Shown here: positions 1 through 8,334 of the stretch, piece after piece | Layout: every line of letters starts with the position of its first letter | How positions within the stretch are numbered: the stretch's first letter is position 1 | NCBI RefSeq assembly: GCF_900167915.1 | Contig: NZ_FUYM01000009.1 | Location: 124,001-188,000, forward strand | Direction of reading: 5' to 3' | DNA: 64,000 nucleotides | Origin: Rhizorhabdus histidinilytica | GTDB taxonomy: Bacteria; Pseudomonadota; Alphaproteobacteria; Sphingomonadales; Sphingomonadaceae | The notes under the pieces: model-generated | Told to the model about the DNA's origin: nothing | What the model saw: only the letters and a program-made list of their open reading frames with translations | The model's database searches: none | Translations under genes and position numbers: made by a program

Positions 1-71
1 CGGACGGCCGCAATAGACGGTCCGACGCCGCGAGCGGCCATGGCGGCCGCGCGGGCTGGAAAGGGTCTTCA

Positions 72-437
72 ATGCTCAAGCGCCTTGCACTTGCCTCGAT
101 TGTCGCCGCTTCGCTGGGGGCGCCCGCGTTGGCCGCGCCGCTGCCCAAGCCGCCGGTCTTCGGCGTGTGCGGCACCTGTCACAAGGTGGAAAAGGGCGGG
201 CCGAACGGGATCGGCCCCAATCTGTTCGGCATCGCCAACACCAAGGCCGGCGAGGTCGCGGGCTTCAACTTCTCGCCCGCGATGAAGAAGTCGCCGATCA
301 AGTGGACCCGGGCCAACCTGATCGCCTTCATCCAGGAGCCGCAGAAGACGGTGCCGGGCAACCGCATGCCGTTCGGCGGCCTCAAGAACCCGGATTCGGC
401 CGCGAAGATCGCCGACTATATCCTGTCGCTGAAGTAA
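72..437 (+). CDS. Small c-type cytochrome
   Basis: Periplasmic monoheme cytochrome c of 121 residues, the usual size of a class I electron-shuttle cytochrome. Residues 1-22 are a signal peptide (positively charged start, hydrophobic core, ALA-A cleavage region). The heme attachment motif CGTCH is at residues 33-37, and Met99 in NRMPFGG is a good sixth ligand. The ATG at 72 is used because the signal peptide begins there. The next gene is convergent and ends only 4 bases away, so context names no partner oxidase or dehydrogenase. The family is certain; the electron donor and acceptor are unknown. Confidence 0.9.
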   Translation: MLKRLALASIVAASLGAPALAAPLPKPPVFGVCGTCHKVEKGGPNGIGPNLFGIANTKAGEVAGFNFSPAMKKSPIKWTRANLIAFIQEPQKTVPGNRMPFGGLKNPDSAAKIADYILSLK

Positions 438-441
438 AGGT

Positions 442-1443
442 TCAGCGCCCGTCCGCTGCGATCAGCCGATCGAACAGCGGACGGGCTGCCGCCTCGATCG
501 GGGCGGCGGTGTAATCGAACAGCGGGTTTGTCGACAGCGGGAAGAAATTCATCGTAGCGTTCGCTTCGAACAGCAGCGCCCGGCCATCGGGCAGCAACGC
601 GAAATCGATCCCGAAATAGTCGAGCGGCATCCGCGCCCGGATCGCGCGCATCGCCGACCGCGCCGGCTCGGGCAGGCCGTCCAGCCCCCGCGCGAGCAGG
701 TCGCGCTCCACCTCGATCCAGTGCGGCTGGCTCGGCATGAAGCGTTCGCGGTCGGGTCCGTGGACGTTCCATCGATCGGACACCAGCCGGTGGCGCATCA
801 GCGGCGCGTCGCCGAACCAATAGAGCCGGAGCTTGTTGTAGAGCGGCTCGCCCCCGCGCGCATCGACGAAGCTGGTCAGCAGATAGGTCTTCGCCGGATC
901 GAGCCGCGCTTCGAGTTCCTCGGGCCCGGACAGCAGCGCGACCACCTCGCCATTGTGGGTGCCGGGGAGGCGCAGGATCGCGGGAAAGGTGACGCCGGCC
1001 CGCTCGATCGCCGCCTGGGCGAGGTGCGACCGCCCCTTGAAGCGGGCGACCGGCGGGACGATCAGTCCCTCGATTCCGACGAGCAACCGGCTGACCCGGT
1101 CGCGTCCGCTCGCCAGCACCGCGGCGGGCGCGTTGATGATCCGGCCGGGAAAGCCGCGCAGGAAACGGTCCGCCGCTTCCAGCACCTTGGGATTGAGCTC
1201 GGGATCGGTGACAAGGTTGAGGATCGTCGCGATATTGTCGAGCCGCGGCCGCACCCGAACGCGGTGGAAATTGCCCGGTATGTGGAGGCGCACGAAATTT
1301 TCGGGATCGGACCGCAGCCGCCAGATGTCGGTGCTGCCCAGGTTGAGGACGTCCTCGCCGGATCTACGGACGAGGCCACTCTGCGCATCGCCACCGAAGA
1401 GATAGGCGACGCGGGTCCGTTCGATCTGGATCGGCGATGGCAT
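442..1443 (-). CDS. ATP-grasp-like protein of unknown substrate
   Basis: A 333-residue cytosolic protein with no signal peptide. The C-terminal half looks like an ATP-grasp fold: a lysine-containing KLRLYWFGD strand, then DYFGIDFALLPDGRALLFEAN, which resembles the metal-binding Glu-x-Asn end of RimK/glutathione-synthetase-type ligases. The N-terminal third is a preATP-grasp-like region and begins with an unusual YLFGGDAQ strand. Such enzymes ligate a carboxylate to an amine using ATP, but the substrate cannot be inferred. The gene is alone between the convergent cytochrome gene and the Lrp gene, which is on the same strand 90 bases upstream. Function is left open. Confidence 0.65.
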   Translation of the reverse strand: MPSPIQIERTRVAYLFGGDAQSGLVRRSGEDVLNLGSTDIWRLRSDPENFVRLHIPGNFHRVRVRPRLDNIATILNLVTDPELNPKVLEAADRFLRGFPGRIINAPAAVLASGRDRVSRLLVGIEGLIVPPVARFKGRSHLAQAAIERAGVTFPAILRLPGTHNGEVVALLSGPEELEARLDPAKTYLLTSFVDARGGEPLYNKLRLYWFGDAPLMRHRLVSDRWNVHGPDRERFMPSQPHWIEVERDLLARGLDGLPEPARSAMRAIRARMPLDYFGIDFALLPDGRALLFEANATMNFFPLSTNPLFDYTAAPIEAAARPLFDRLIAADGR

Positions 1444-1533
1444 GGCAGGATTGAGGTCCCGAAGGGGAGGGTTGCGCCCCCATGTGGCCCGGCGGATTCG
1501 CGATGTAAAACGGTATTCGCCGGCCCTCGCGGG

Positions 1534-2013
1534 TCAGAGACGGGTCTTGCGCACCGGGATCGCCGTGGTCTGCTTGATCTCCGACAGCGTCACGGTCGAC
1601 TGGACGTCCTGCACGCCAGGGAGCTTCAGGATCACCCGGAAGATGAACTTCTGATACCAGTCGAGCGATTCCGCGATGATCTTCAGCAGCACGTCGCGTT
1701 CGCCGAAGATGGTGTGGCATTCCATGATCTCGGGCGTATTCTCGATCTTGCGGTTGAACTCGGCGCGCTGCTCGTCGCTCAGCGTGACCATCTTGAGCGT
1801 CGCGAAGATGTAGAGGCTCTCGCCGAACTTCCTGCGATCGAGCACCGCGACCTGGCCGACGATATAGCCCTCCTCGCGCAACCGCTGGAGCCGGCGCCAG
1901 CAGGGCGACTGCGACAGGCCGACCCGTTCGGCCAGCTCGGTGGTCGACAGCGCGGCGTCCTTCTGCACCTGCTCCAAGATCTTGATGTCGATCGGCGTCA
2001 GCGCTTCGGTCAT
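1534..2013 (-). CDS. Lrp/AsnC family transcriptional regulator
   Basis: A 159-residue feast/famine regulator. The N-terminal winged HTH (about residues 5-60) contains TELAERVGLSQSPCWRRLQRL, the typical recognition-helix signature. The C-terminal half is a RAM/AsnC ligand-binding domain ending in LPGVQDVQSTVTLSEIK. Such proteins sense amino acids and control amino-acid uptake and catabolism. The ATG at 2013 is chosen because the longer frame adds a 26-residue Cys-rich, non-homologous extension. The gene is divergent from the first S10 peptidase gene, with a 235-base region between them. It is therefore the natural candidate regulator of the peptide locus that follows. Confidence 0.93.
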   Translation of the reverse strand: MTEALTPIDIKILEQVQKDAALSTTELAERVGLSQSPCWRRLQRLREEGYIVGQVAVLDRRKFGESLYIFATLKMVTLSDEQRAEFNRKIENTPEIMECHTIFGERDVLLKIIAESLDWYQKFIFRVILKLPGVQDVQSTVTLSEIKQTTAIPVRKTRL

Positions 2014-2248
2014 GGGCCCCTCATTCTGTTGCGGACATGTGACGGGGGAGGCGGGTCCGGCGCAACATAAATTTGCCGGGCAAGCAGCCATCGGCGGCTA
2101 ACATTATCCCCTCGCCGGAGCGCCCGGCCAGGGCGCCCCATCCCCTCCCGAGAAAATTCTATGCGGCGGCACGGCACAGGGCGCGAATCTTCGCATAACC
2201 ATTTCGCAAGGGCACCCATAGATTGGACATATGGAGGGCCCGCCGCAG
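2014..2248. promoter_or_regulatory. Divergent promoter region, Lrp gene / peptide locus
   Basis: A 235-base intergenic region between the divergent Lrp and S10 genes. It is more AT-rich than its surroundings. It carries an AGAA/TTCT dyad (AGAAAATTCT, 2151-2160, followed by ATG), read on the minus strand as TAGAATTTTCT, which resembles the E. coli Lrp consensus half YAGHAWATT. It also contains two CGCATAA/CGCAA-type elements near 2195-2213. Promoter positions are inferred, not defined. Confidence 0.45.
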
Positions 2249-3748
2249 ATGAGAATGAAAGCCGCTTTCAATCCATTCGTACTCACGCCCGCAATCGCGC
2301 TCATGATCGCTCTGGCTGCCGCTCCCGCCGCCGCCCAGCAGGCCGGGCCGGTCGCCGTCGTCGACCAGGTCGACCACCCCGTCGTCGTCACCAGGCACAA
2401 GGGCCGCTTCGGCGGGCAGGCGATCGCCTATACCGCGACCGTCGAGGGCATCGCCGTGTCGACCGGCGCCGACGAAGGCGCCCGCATCGTCAGCTTCGCC
2501 TACACCCGCGACAAGGCCGATCCCGCCACGCGGCCGGTGATGTTCCTGTTCAACGGCGGGCCGATCGTCGCCGCGCAATATCTCCACATCGGCGGGATCG
2601 GGCCGAAGCGGGTCGCCTATCCCGACGACGTCACCGCCGATCCGTCGAGCTTCGCGCTGGTCGACAACGGCTATTCGCCGCTCGACGCGGTCGACATGGT
2701 GTTCGTCGATCCCGCCTCGACCGGCTTCAGCCGCGTCGCACCGGGCACCGATCCCAGGGCCTATTTCTCGGTCAAGGCCGATGCGCGCCAGTTCGCGGCG
2801 TTCATCCGCGCCTGGCTGAAGCAACACGGGCGTGAGCGGTCGCCCGTCTACCTGACCGGCGAAAGCTACGGCACCAACCGCGCCGCCGAGATCGCCGGGC
2901 AGCTCGCCGACGGCCCCGATCCGCTGCCGCTCGCCGGCATCTTCCTCTACGGGCAGGCCGCCAACATCATCGAATATTCGCAGCGGCCGGCCAACATCAC
3001 CAGCTATGTCGCCTCGCTGCCGACGATCGCGGCGATCGGCTGGTACCATGGCCGCGCCGACCGCAAGGGCCGCCCGCTCGACGCCTTCCTCGCCGAGGCG
3101 CGCGCCTTCGCCAAGGGCGACTATCTGACCGTCCTTTATCAGGGCAGCGCCGCATCCGACGCCGACAAGCGGCGGATCGCCGGTCGGCTGGCCGAGTTCA
3201 GCGGCATCCCCGCCGACTGGTATCTCGCCAACGGCCTCAAGATCACCAAGGAACGCTATCGGGTTGAGCTGCTCAAGGACCGGGGCTTGCTGCTCGGCCG
3301 CGCCGACGCGCGCTACACCGCGCCGATCACCGACAAGGGCGGCGCGCCCGACCCCTCCGACGTGCTGATGCAGGGGGTGCAGAAATTCTTCCCCCTCTAT
3401 CTGCGCGACGATCTGAAGGTCGACTGGAAGGATGCCTATGTCCCGGCGATCGGCATCACCAGCCTCGAGGACTGGAACTGGGGTGACAGCGCCAGCCCGT
3501 TCGGCGACTGGCCCTATTACAAGGGCATCAGCAGGATGATGACGCTCAACCCGCGCTTCCGCCTGCTCATCGGCAACGGCATCTACGACACCCAGACGAC
3601 GATGGGCGCGGCCGAGCTGCTCGCCACCCAGTCGGGCTGGGACCCGGCCCGCGTCACGCTGCGCTATTATGATGGCGGCCATACCGGCTATTCCGTCGCG
3701 GCGACGGCCAGGGCGATCGGCGACGATATCCGCGCCCTGGTCCGCTGA
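2249..3748 (+). CDS. Exported S10 serine-carboxypeptidase-like protein (1)
   Basis: A 499-residue secreted or periplasmic alpha/beta hydrolase of the S10 carboxypeptidase type. A signal peptide covers about residues 1-29 (ends AAPAAAQQ). The nucleophile elbow GESYGT places Ser206. The C-terminal NGIYD and YYDGGHTGY segments supply the expected Asp and His. Oddly, the usual NGGPG-S oxyanion strand reads NGGPIVAAQ here, unlike its paralogue at 6829. The ATG at 2249 is preceded by GGAGGG about 11 bases upstream and is preferred to the ATG at 2231. It is the first gene of a co-directional run. Likely role: carboxy-terminal trimming of peptides outside the inner membrane (inferred). Confidence 0.85.
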   Translation: MRMKAAFNPFVLTPAIALMIALAAAPAAAQQAGPVAVVDQVDHPVVVTRHKGRFGGQAIAYTATVEGIAVSTGADEGARIVSFAYTRDKADPATRPVMFLFNGGPIVAAQYLHIGGIGPKRVAYPDDVTADPSSFALVDNGYSPLDAVDMVFVDPASTGFSRVAPGTDPRAYFSVKADARQFAAFIRAWLKQHGRERSPVYLTGESYGTNRAAEIAGQLADGPDPLPLAGIFLYGQAANIIEYSQRPANITSYVASLPTIAAIGWYHGRADRKGRPLDAFLAEARAFAKGDYLTVLYQGSAASDADKRRIAGRLAEFSGIPADWYLANGLKITKERYRVELLKDRGLLLGRADARYTAPITDKGGAPDPSDVLMQGVQKFFPLYLRDDLKVDWKDAYVPAIGITSLEDWNWGDSASPFGDWPYYKGISRMMTLNPRFRLLIGNGIYDTQTTMGAAELLATQSGWDPARVTLRYYDGGHTGYSVAATARAIGDDIRALVR

Positions 3749-3765
3749 ACACGGAAAGGGCCATC

Positions 3766-4734
3766 ATGAACATCGCCTATTATGACGCGGAGCAGGTCGA
3801 ACGGCTGCTCGACTATCCGGGCTGCATCGCGGCGGTGCGCCAGGCGATGCGCAGCCTGTCGGAAAGCGGCAAGGCGCAGCCGCTGCGCCAGATCGTGCGG
3901 ATCGCCGAGAAGACGATGTTCGGGGTGATGCCGGGCGACCTCGCGGCGATCGGCAGCTTCGGCGCCAAGCTGGTCAGCGTCGCCGAGGATCCCGCCCGCC
4001 CCGGCCGCTCGCGCCACCGCGGCGTGGTCGTCGCCTATGCCGCCGACAGCGCTGAGGTGGAGGCGATCGCCGACGCCGAGGCGGTGACCGCGATCCGCAC
4101 CGCCTGCGCCACCGCCGCCGCCACCGACGCGCTGGCGCGGCCCGACGCACGGGTGCTGGCGGTGTTCGGCGCGGGCACCCAGGCGGAGACGCACATCCGC
4201 GCGCTGCGCCACGTCCGCGACTTCGACCGCATCCTGCTGTGGGGTCGATCGGCCGACAGCACCGCGACGCTCGCGGCGCGGCTCTCGCGGGACCTGGGGA
4301 TCGCCGTCGAGGCGACCACCGACGGCCGGCGAGCCGCTGGCGAAGCCGACGTCATCTGCACCGTCAGCGGCTCGGCCGAGCCGATCCTGTTCGGCGCCTG
4401 GGTCCGCGAGGGGACCCATGTCAACCTGGTCGGGTCGAGCATGCTCGGGCCGGTCGAGGTCGACGGCGCCCTCGTCGCCGCCGGCCGCTACATCGCCGAC
4501 TATCGGCCCGGCGCGCTCGCCCAGGCGTCGGAGCTGGCGGTCGCGCGCGACGCCGGCCTCGTCACCGACGACCATGTCGTCGGCGAGATCGGCGAGGTCT
4601 TCGCCGGCACCCTCGCGGGCCGCGAGAGTCCGGACCAGATCACCCTCTACAAATCGCTCGGCCATGTCGTGCAGGACCTCGCCGCCACGGCCTATCTCCA
4701 TCGACGCGCCCTTTCGGAAGGCATCGCCACGTGA
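3766..4734 (+). CDS. Ornithine cyclodeaminase / mu-crystallin family protein
   Basis: A 322-residue cytosolic NAD(P)-dependent enzyme. The Rossmann motif VFGAGTQAETHIRAL is at about residues 130-145. An N-terminal substrate region precedes it (QPLRQIVRI, then GVMPGDL, then GSFGAKLVSV). Family members deaminate or dehydrogenate small amino acids or imines: ornithine to proline, alanine dehydrogenase, ketimine reductase. The exact reaction cannot be assigned. It starts 17 bases after the S10 gene and overlaps the next gene by 4 bases, so it is translationally coupled. In context it probably processes an unusual amino acid released by the peptidases. Confidence 0.88.
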   Translation: MNIAYYDAEQVERLLDYPGCIAAVRQAMRSLSESGKAQPLRQIVRIAEKTMFGVMPGDLAAIGSFGAKLVSVAEDPARPGRSRHRGVVVAYAADSAEVEAIADAEAVTAIRTACATAAATDALARPDARVLAVFGAGTQAETHIRALRHVRDFDRILLWGRSADSTATLAARLSRDLGIAVEATTDGRRAAGEADVICTVSGSAEPILFGAWVREGTHVNLVGSSMLGPVEVDGALVAAGRYIADYRPGALAQASELAVARDAGLVTDDHVVGEIGEVFAGTLAGRESPDQITLYKSLGHVVQDLAATAYLHRRALSEGIAT

Positions 4735-6839
4735 ACCGACTGCTCCTCAAGACCCTGTTCCCCTCGCTGCTGCTCGGCATGTCGGCGGCAGCCTTCGCCG
4801 CGACCGAGCAGCTGTCGATCGTCTCGAACGGCGAGACGGTCGGATCGATCGTCGTCGAGGGCGAAGGCGACCGGGCCACCGTCGACTATCGGGTCGACAA
4901 TAACGGCCGCGGCCCCAAGCATCGCGAGGAGCTGACCTTCGGCGCGGGCGGCATCCCCACCGCCTGGACGATCAAGGGCACGTCGCTGATGGGCGGCACC
5001 GTCGACGAGAGCTATCGCTGGTCCGCCGGCCGCGCGCAGTGGAGCAGCCAGGCCGACCAGGGCAGCGCCAAGGCGAAGCAGCCGCCGCTTTACGTCGTCA
5101 ACGATGACAGTCCCTATGCGATCTGGGTCTATGCCCGCGCCGCGCTGGCCCAGCCCGATCACAGCATCGCCGTCCTGCCCGCCGGCCGCATCGCGCTGGA
5201 ACAGCTCAGGACGCTGACCGTCGGCGAGGGCGACGCCGCGACCGAGGTGACGGCGTGGCGGCTCACCGGGGTGCAGCTCAACCCGAGCTATCTGCTGCTC
5301 GACAAGGACCGCAAGCTGTTCGCGCTGTTCGGCCCAGGCGCCGACGGCACGACGATCCGCGCCGGCCATGAGGCGGCGGTTCCGATGCTCGGCAAGCTCG
5401 GCGCCGAACTGGAGACCGAGCGCGCCTTCCAGCTCCAGCAGAAGCTGGCGCACCGCTTCGACACCCCGGTCCGCATCCGCAACGTGCGGGTGTTCGATCC
5501 CGCCAGCGGCGCGTTGTCGCCCCTGTCGACCGTCGTCGTCATGCGCGACACCATCACCCAGGTGATCGCCGACGACCGATTGCCACAGCCCGAGGACGAG
5601 GTGGTGATCGACGGCGAGGGCGGCACCCTCTACCCCGGCCTGCACGACATGCATTCGCACGCGACGCTGCCGTCGGGGCTGATGTACCTCGCCGCCGGCG
5701 TCACCGCGACCCGCGACATGGGCAACGACAACGGCTTCCTGCAGGACCTGCTGTCGAAGATCGACGCCGGGCAGGTCGCCTGGCCGCGCATCGTCCCCAA
5801 CGGCTTCATCGAGGGACGCAGCCCCTATTCGGCGCGCTTCGGCTTCATCCCCGCCTCGGTCGATGAGGCGCTGAAGGATGTGCGCTGGTACGCTGACCGC
5901 GGCTATGCCGAGATCAAGATCTACAATTCGATGAACCCCGACTGGGTGAAGCCGATCGCCGCCGAGGCGCACCGGCTGGGGCTGCGCGTCACCGGCCATG
6001 TCCCCGCCTTCGATACGCCCGACCGGGTGATCGCGGACGGCTACGACTCCATCGCCCACCTCAACCAGCTCATGCTCGGCTGGATATTGCGGCCCGAGGA
6101 GGACAGCCGCACGCCGCTGCGCCTGACCGCGATGGCGCGCGCGGGATCGCTCGACCTCGCGTCCGACAAGGTCCAGGCCACGGTGCGGCTGATGAAGCAG
6201 CGCAACATCGCGCTCGACACAACCGCCGTGACCCTCGAGCAGCTGATGATGAGCCGGGCGCGGCAGGTGCCAATGGGACAGGAGGACTTCCTGTCGCACA
6301 TGCCGATCGGCTTCCAGCGCTACCGCAAGCGCTCCTTCGTCACGATCGCCGACAAGGCCGAGGCCGACGCCTATCAGGCCGGCTACGACAAGATGCTCGA
6401 AACGATCGCGATGCTCCACAAGGCGGGCATCCGCCTGCTGCCGGGCACCGACGACGCGACCGGCTTCTCGGTCCAGCGTGAGGTCGAGCTCTATGTGAAG
6501 GCGGGGCTGACCCCGGCCGAGGCGCTGCGCGCGGCGACGCTGGGGGCCGAGGAGTTCCTTGGCCGGGCCGACCGGCTGGGCAGCATCGCCCGCGGCAAGC
6601 TCGCCGATCTCGTGCTGGTGCCCGGCGATCCGACCAGGGACATCAGCGCGATCCGCCGGCCGCGCATGGTGATGAAGGGCGGGGTGATCTACTTCCCGAC
6701 CGAGATCTACACCGCGCTCGGCATCACCCCCTTCACCACCGCGCCCGCGATCCGGCCGGCGGCGAAGGTCGCCGCGCGCGAGGACGCGGGCGGCGACGCC
6801 GTCGGCTTCGGCTATGGGGAGCATTTCCATGGGGATTGA
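4731..6839 (+). CDS. Exported amidohydrolase with extra N-terminal domain
   Basis: A 702-residue protein starting at a GTG that overlaps the preceding stop by 4 bases (GTGA). A signal peptide ends near AAAFA, residues 16-20. Residues about 25-230 are a beta-rich domain I do not recognise. From about 245 the sequence is a metal-dependent amidohydrolase: an N-terminal beta-sandwich half, then the DMHSHAT metal motif with His308 and His310. EIKIYNS follows (candidate carboxylated Lys), then GHVP, AHLNQ and PGTDD, the later metal and catalytic residues. The C-terminus has GSIARGKLADLVLV, standard for the family. Relatives include Xaa-Pro and Xaa-Arg dipeptidases and imidazolonepropionase. A periplasmic dipeptidase role is the best inference. 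Confidence 0.87.
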   Translation: MNRLLLKTLFPSLLLGMSAAAFAATEQLSIVSNGETVGSIVVEGEGDRATVDYRVDNNGRGPKHREELTFGAGGIPTAWTIKGTSLMGGTVDESYRWSAGRAQWSSQADQGSAKAKQPPLYVVNDDSPYAIWVYARAALAQPDHSIAVLPAGRIALEQLRTLTVGEGDAATEVTAWRLTGVQLNPSYLLLDKDRKLFALFGPGADGTTIRAGHEAAVPMLGKLGAELETERAFQLQQKLAHRFDTPVRIRNVRVFDPASGALSPLSTVVVMRDTITQVIADDRLPQPEDEVVIDGEGGTLYPGLHDMHSHATLPSGLMYLAAGVTATRDMGNDNGFLQDLLSKIDAGQVAWPRIVPNGFIEGRSPYSARFGFIPASVDEALKDVRWYADRGYAEIKIYNSMNPDWVKPIAAEAHRLGLRVTGHVPAFDTPDRVIADGYDSIAHLNQLMLGWILRPEEDSRTPLRLTAMARAGSLDLASDKVQATVRLMKQRNIALDTTAVTLEQLMMSRARQVPMGQEDFLSHMPIGFQRYRKRSFVTIADKAEADAYQAGYDKMLETIAMLHKAGIRLLPGTDDATGFSVQREVELYVKAGLTPAEALRAATLGAEEFLGRADRLGSIARGKLADLVLVPGDPTRDISAIRRPRMVMKGGVIYFPTEIYTALGITPFTTAPAIRPAAKVAAREDAGGDAVGFGYGEHFHGD

Positions 6840-8334
6840 TCGCACGCTAATCGGACTGGCGCTGGCGCTCGCGGCACTGCCGGCGAACCCCGCGCCGGCC
6901 GCGCCGGCACCCGCCGCTGCCGCCACCGCCGCAGCGGCGCAGCCGCGCATCTTCCGGTCGGAGGGGCAAGGCGACTTCGGCGGCGTCCGCCTGCGCTATG
7001 CGGCGGCGGTCGAGGAGGTGCTGCTGCCCGGCGCCAGCATCTTCGTCACGTCCTATGTCCGCAGCGACGTCAGGGATTCCGGCAGCCGGCCGGTCATCTT
7101 CGCGTTCAACGGCGGGCCGGGGTCGGCATCGCTCTGGCTGCACCTCGGGGTGATGGGCCCGCGCCGGGTCGATTTCGACGATCCGACCCGGCCACGCACC
7201 GTCGCGCCCTTCGCTACCGTCGCCAACCCGGACAGCCCGCTCGACGTCGCCGACATCGTGCTGATCGATCCGCCCGGCACCGGCTACAGCCGCATCCTGC
7301 CCGGCGGCAAGCCCGAGCAATATTACGGGGTCGAGCAGGACGCCAAGGCGATGGTCCAGGTCGTCGAGCAGTGGCTGCGCCGCCACGGCCGCGTCAATTC
7401 GCCCAAATATCTCGTCTCCGAAAGCTACGGCACGGTCCGCGCCGCCGTCATGGCACGGCTGATGGCGGGCGGGCCGACCCAGACCGGGACGATGGACGGC
7501 CTGACGCTCAACGGCGTCGTCCTGCTCGGCCAGGCGATGGAGATGGCGCGCGGCGAAGGCGAAGACCGCGGCTATGTCGCGATCCTTCCCTCGCTCGCCG
7601 CCACCGCCTGCCATTTCGGCAAGGTCGCGGCCGGCTGCACGCCCGAAGGGCAGGTCGCGGCGGCGAGGCGCTTCATCGAGAGCGACTATCTCTCCGCACT
7701 CCATGCCGGATCGCGCCTGCCAGCCGAACGCAAGACCGCAGTGGCGCGCGAGATGGCCGCACTGATCGGATTGTCGGAAAAGGACATCCTCGCCGCCGAC
7801 CTGCGCATCTCGGGTACGGCCTTCGCGAGGCTGCTGCTCGCCGACCAAGGCCAGCGCCTCGGCATGTACGATGCGCGCTTCACCCTGCCGCTGCAGGGCG
7901 CGGGCGGCGATCCGGTCGGCGACGATCCGGCGATGGGGCAATATGTCCCCGGCTTCGTCGGCGCCTGGAACGATTATGCGCGGAGGACACTGAAGGTCGA
8001 CCTCGACATCCCTTACGAGCCGATCGCCTTCCGTGACGTCAACGGCCGCTGGGATTTCGGCTTCGGCCCGGGCGTCCCGGTGGGGAGAAATTATGCGCTC
8101 GACCTCGCCGCGGCGATGAATCGCAACCCGGCGATGCGGCTGATGGTCGGCACCGGCTATTATGACCTCGTCACGCCGCTCGGCAGCGCCGATTATGTGA
8201 TCGCCCATGCCGGCATCCCGCTCGCCCGGACCAGCTTTCACGGCTATCCGTCAGGCCACGGCCCCTATCTGGGGGTCGAGGCGCGCACTGCGCTGGTCCA
8301 CGATCTCCGCGCTTTTGTGAGCCCGGCCAAGTGA
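6829..8334 (+). CDS. Exported S10 serine-carboxypeptidase-like protein (2)
   Basis: A 501-residue paralogue of the protein at 2249. A signal peptide of about 28 residues is followed by an Ala/Pro-rich linker. This copy keeps the canonical oxyanion segment NGGPGSAS, the nucleophile Ser199 in SESYGT, the Asp in GTGYYDLVTP and the His in PSGHGPYLG, so it should be catalytically competent. The ATG at 6829 overlaps the amidohydrolase stop by 11 bases and has GGGGAG 8 bases upstream. It is translationally coupled to both neighbours. The likely role is sequential removal of C-terminal residues from imported or extracellular peptides. Confidence 0.88.
   Translation: MGIDRTLIGLALALAALPANPAPAAPAPAAAATAAAAQPRIFRSEGQGDFGGVRLRYAAAVEEVLLPGASIFVTSYVRSDVRDSGSRPVIFAFNGGPGSASLWLHLGVMGPRRVDFDDPTRPRTVAPFATVANPDSPLDVADIVLIDPPGTGYSRILPGGKPEQYYGVEQDAKAMVQVVEQWLRRHGRVNSPKYLVSESYGTVRAAVMARLMAGGPTQTGTMDGLTLNGVVLLGQAMEMARGEGEDRGYVAILPSLAATACHFGKVAAGCTPEGQVAAARRFIESDYLSALHAGSRLPAERKTAVAREMAALIGLSEKDILAADLRISGTAFARLLLADQGQRLGMYDARFTLPLQGAGGDPVGDDPAMGQYVPGFVGAWNDYARRTLKVDLDIPYEPIAFRDVNGRWDFGFGPGVPVGRNYALDLAAAMNRNPAMRLMVGTGYYDLVTPLGSADYVIAHAGIPLARTSFHGYPSGHGPYLGVEARTALVHDLRAFVSPAK

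Noticed and set aside
2159-3682. A 507-codon minus-strand open frame
   Set aside because: Antisense to the S10 gene and compositionally biased. The sense frame carries signal peptide and catalytic motifs.
4692-6950. A 752-codon minus-strand open frame
   Set aside because: Antisense shadow of the amidohydrolase gene with no recognisable domain.
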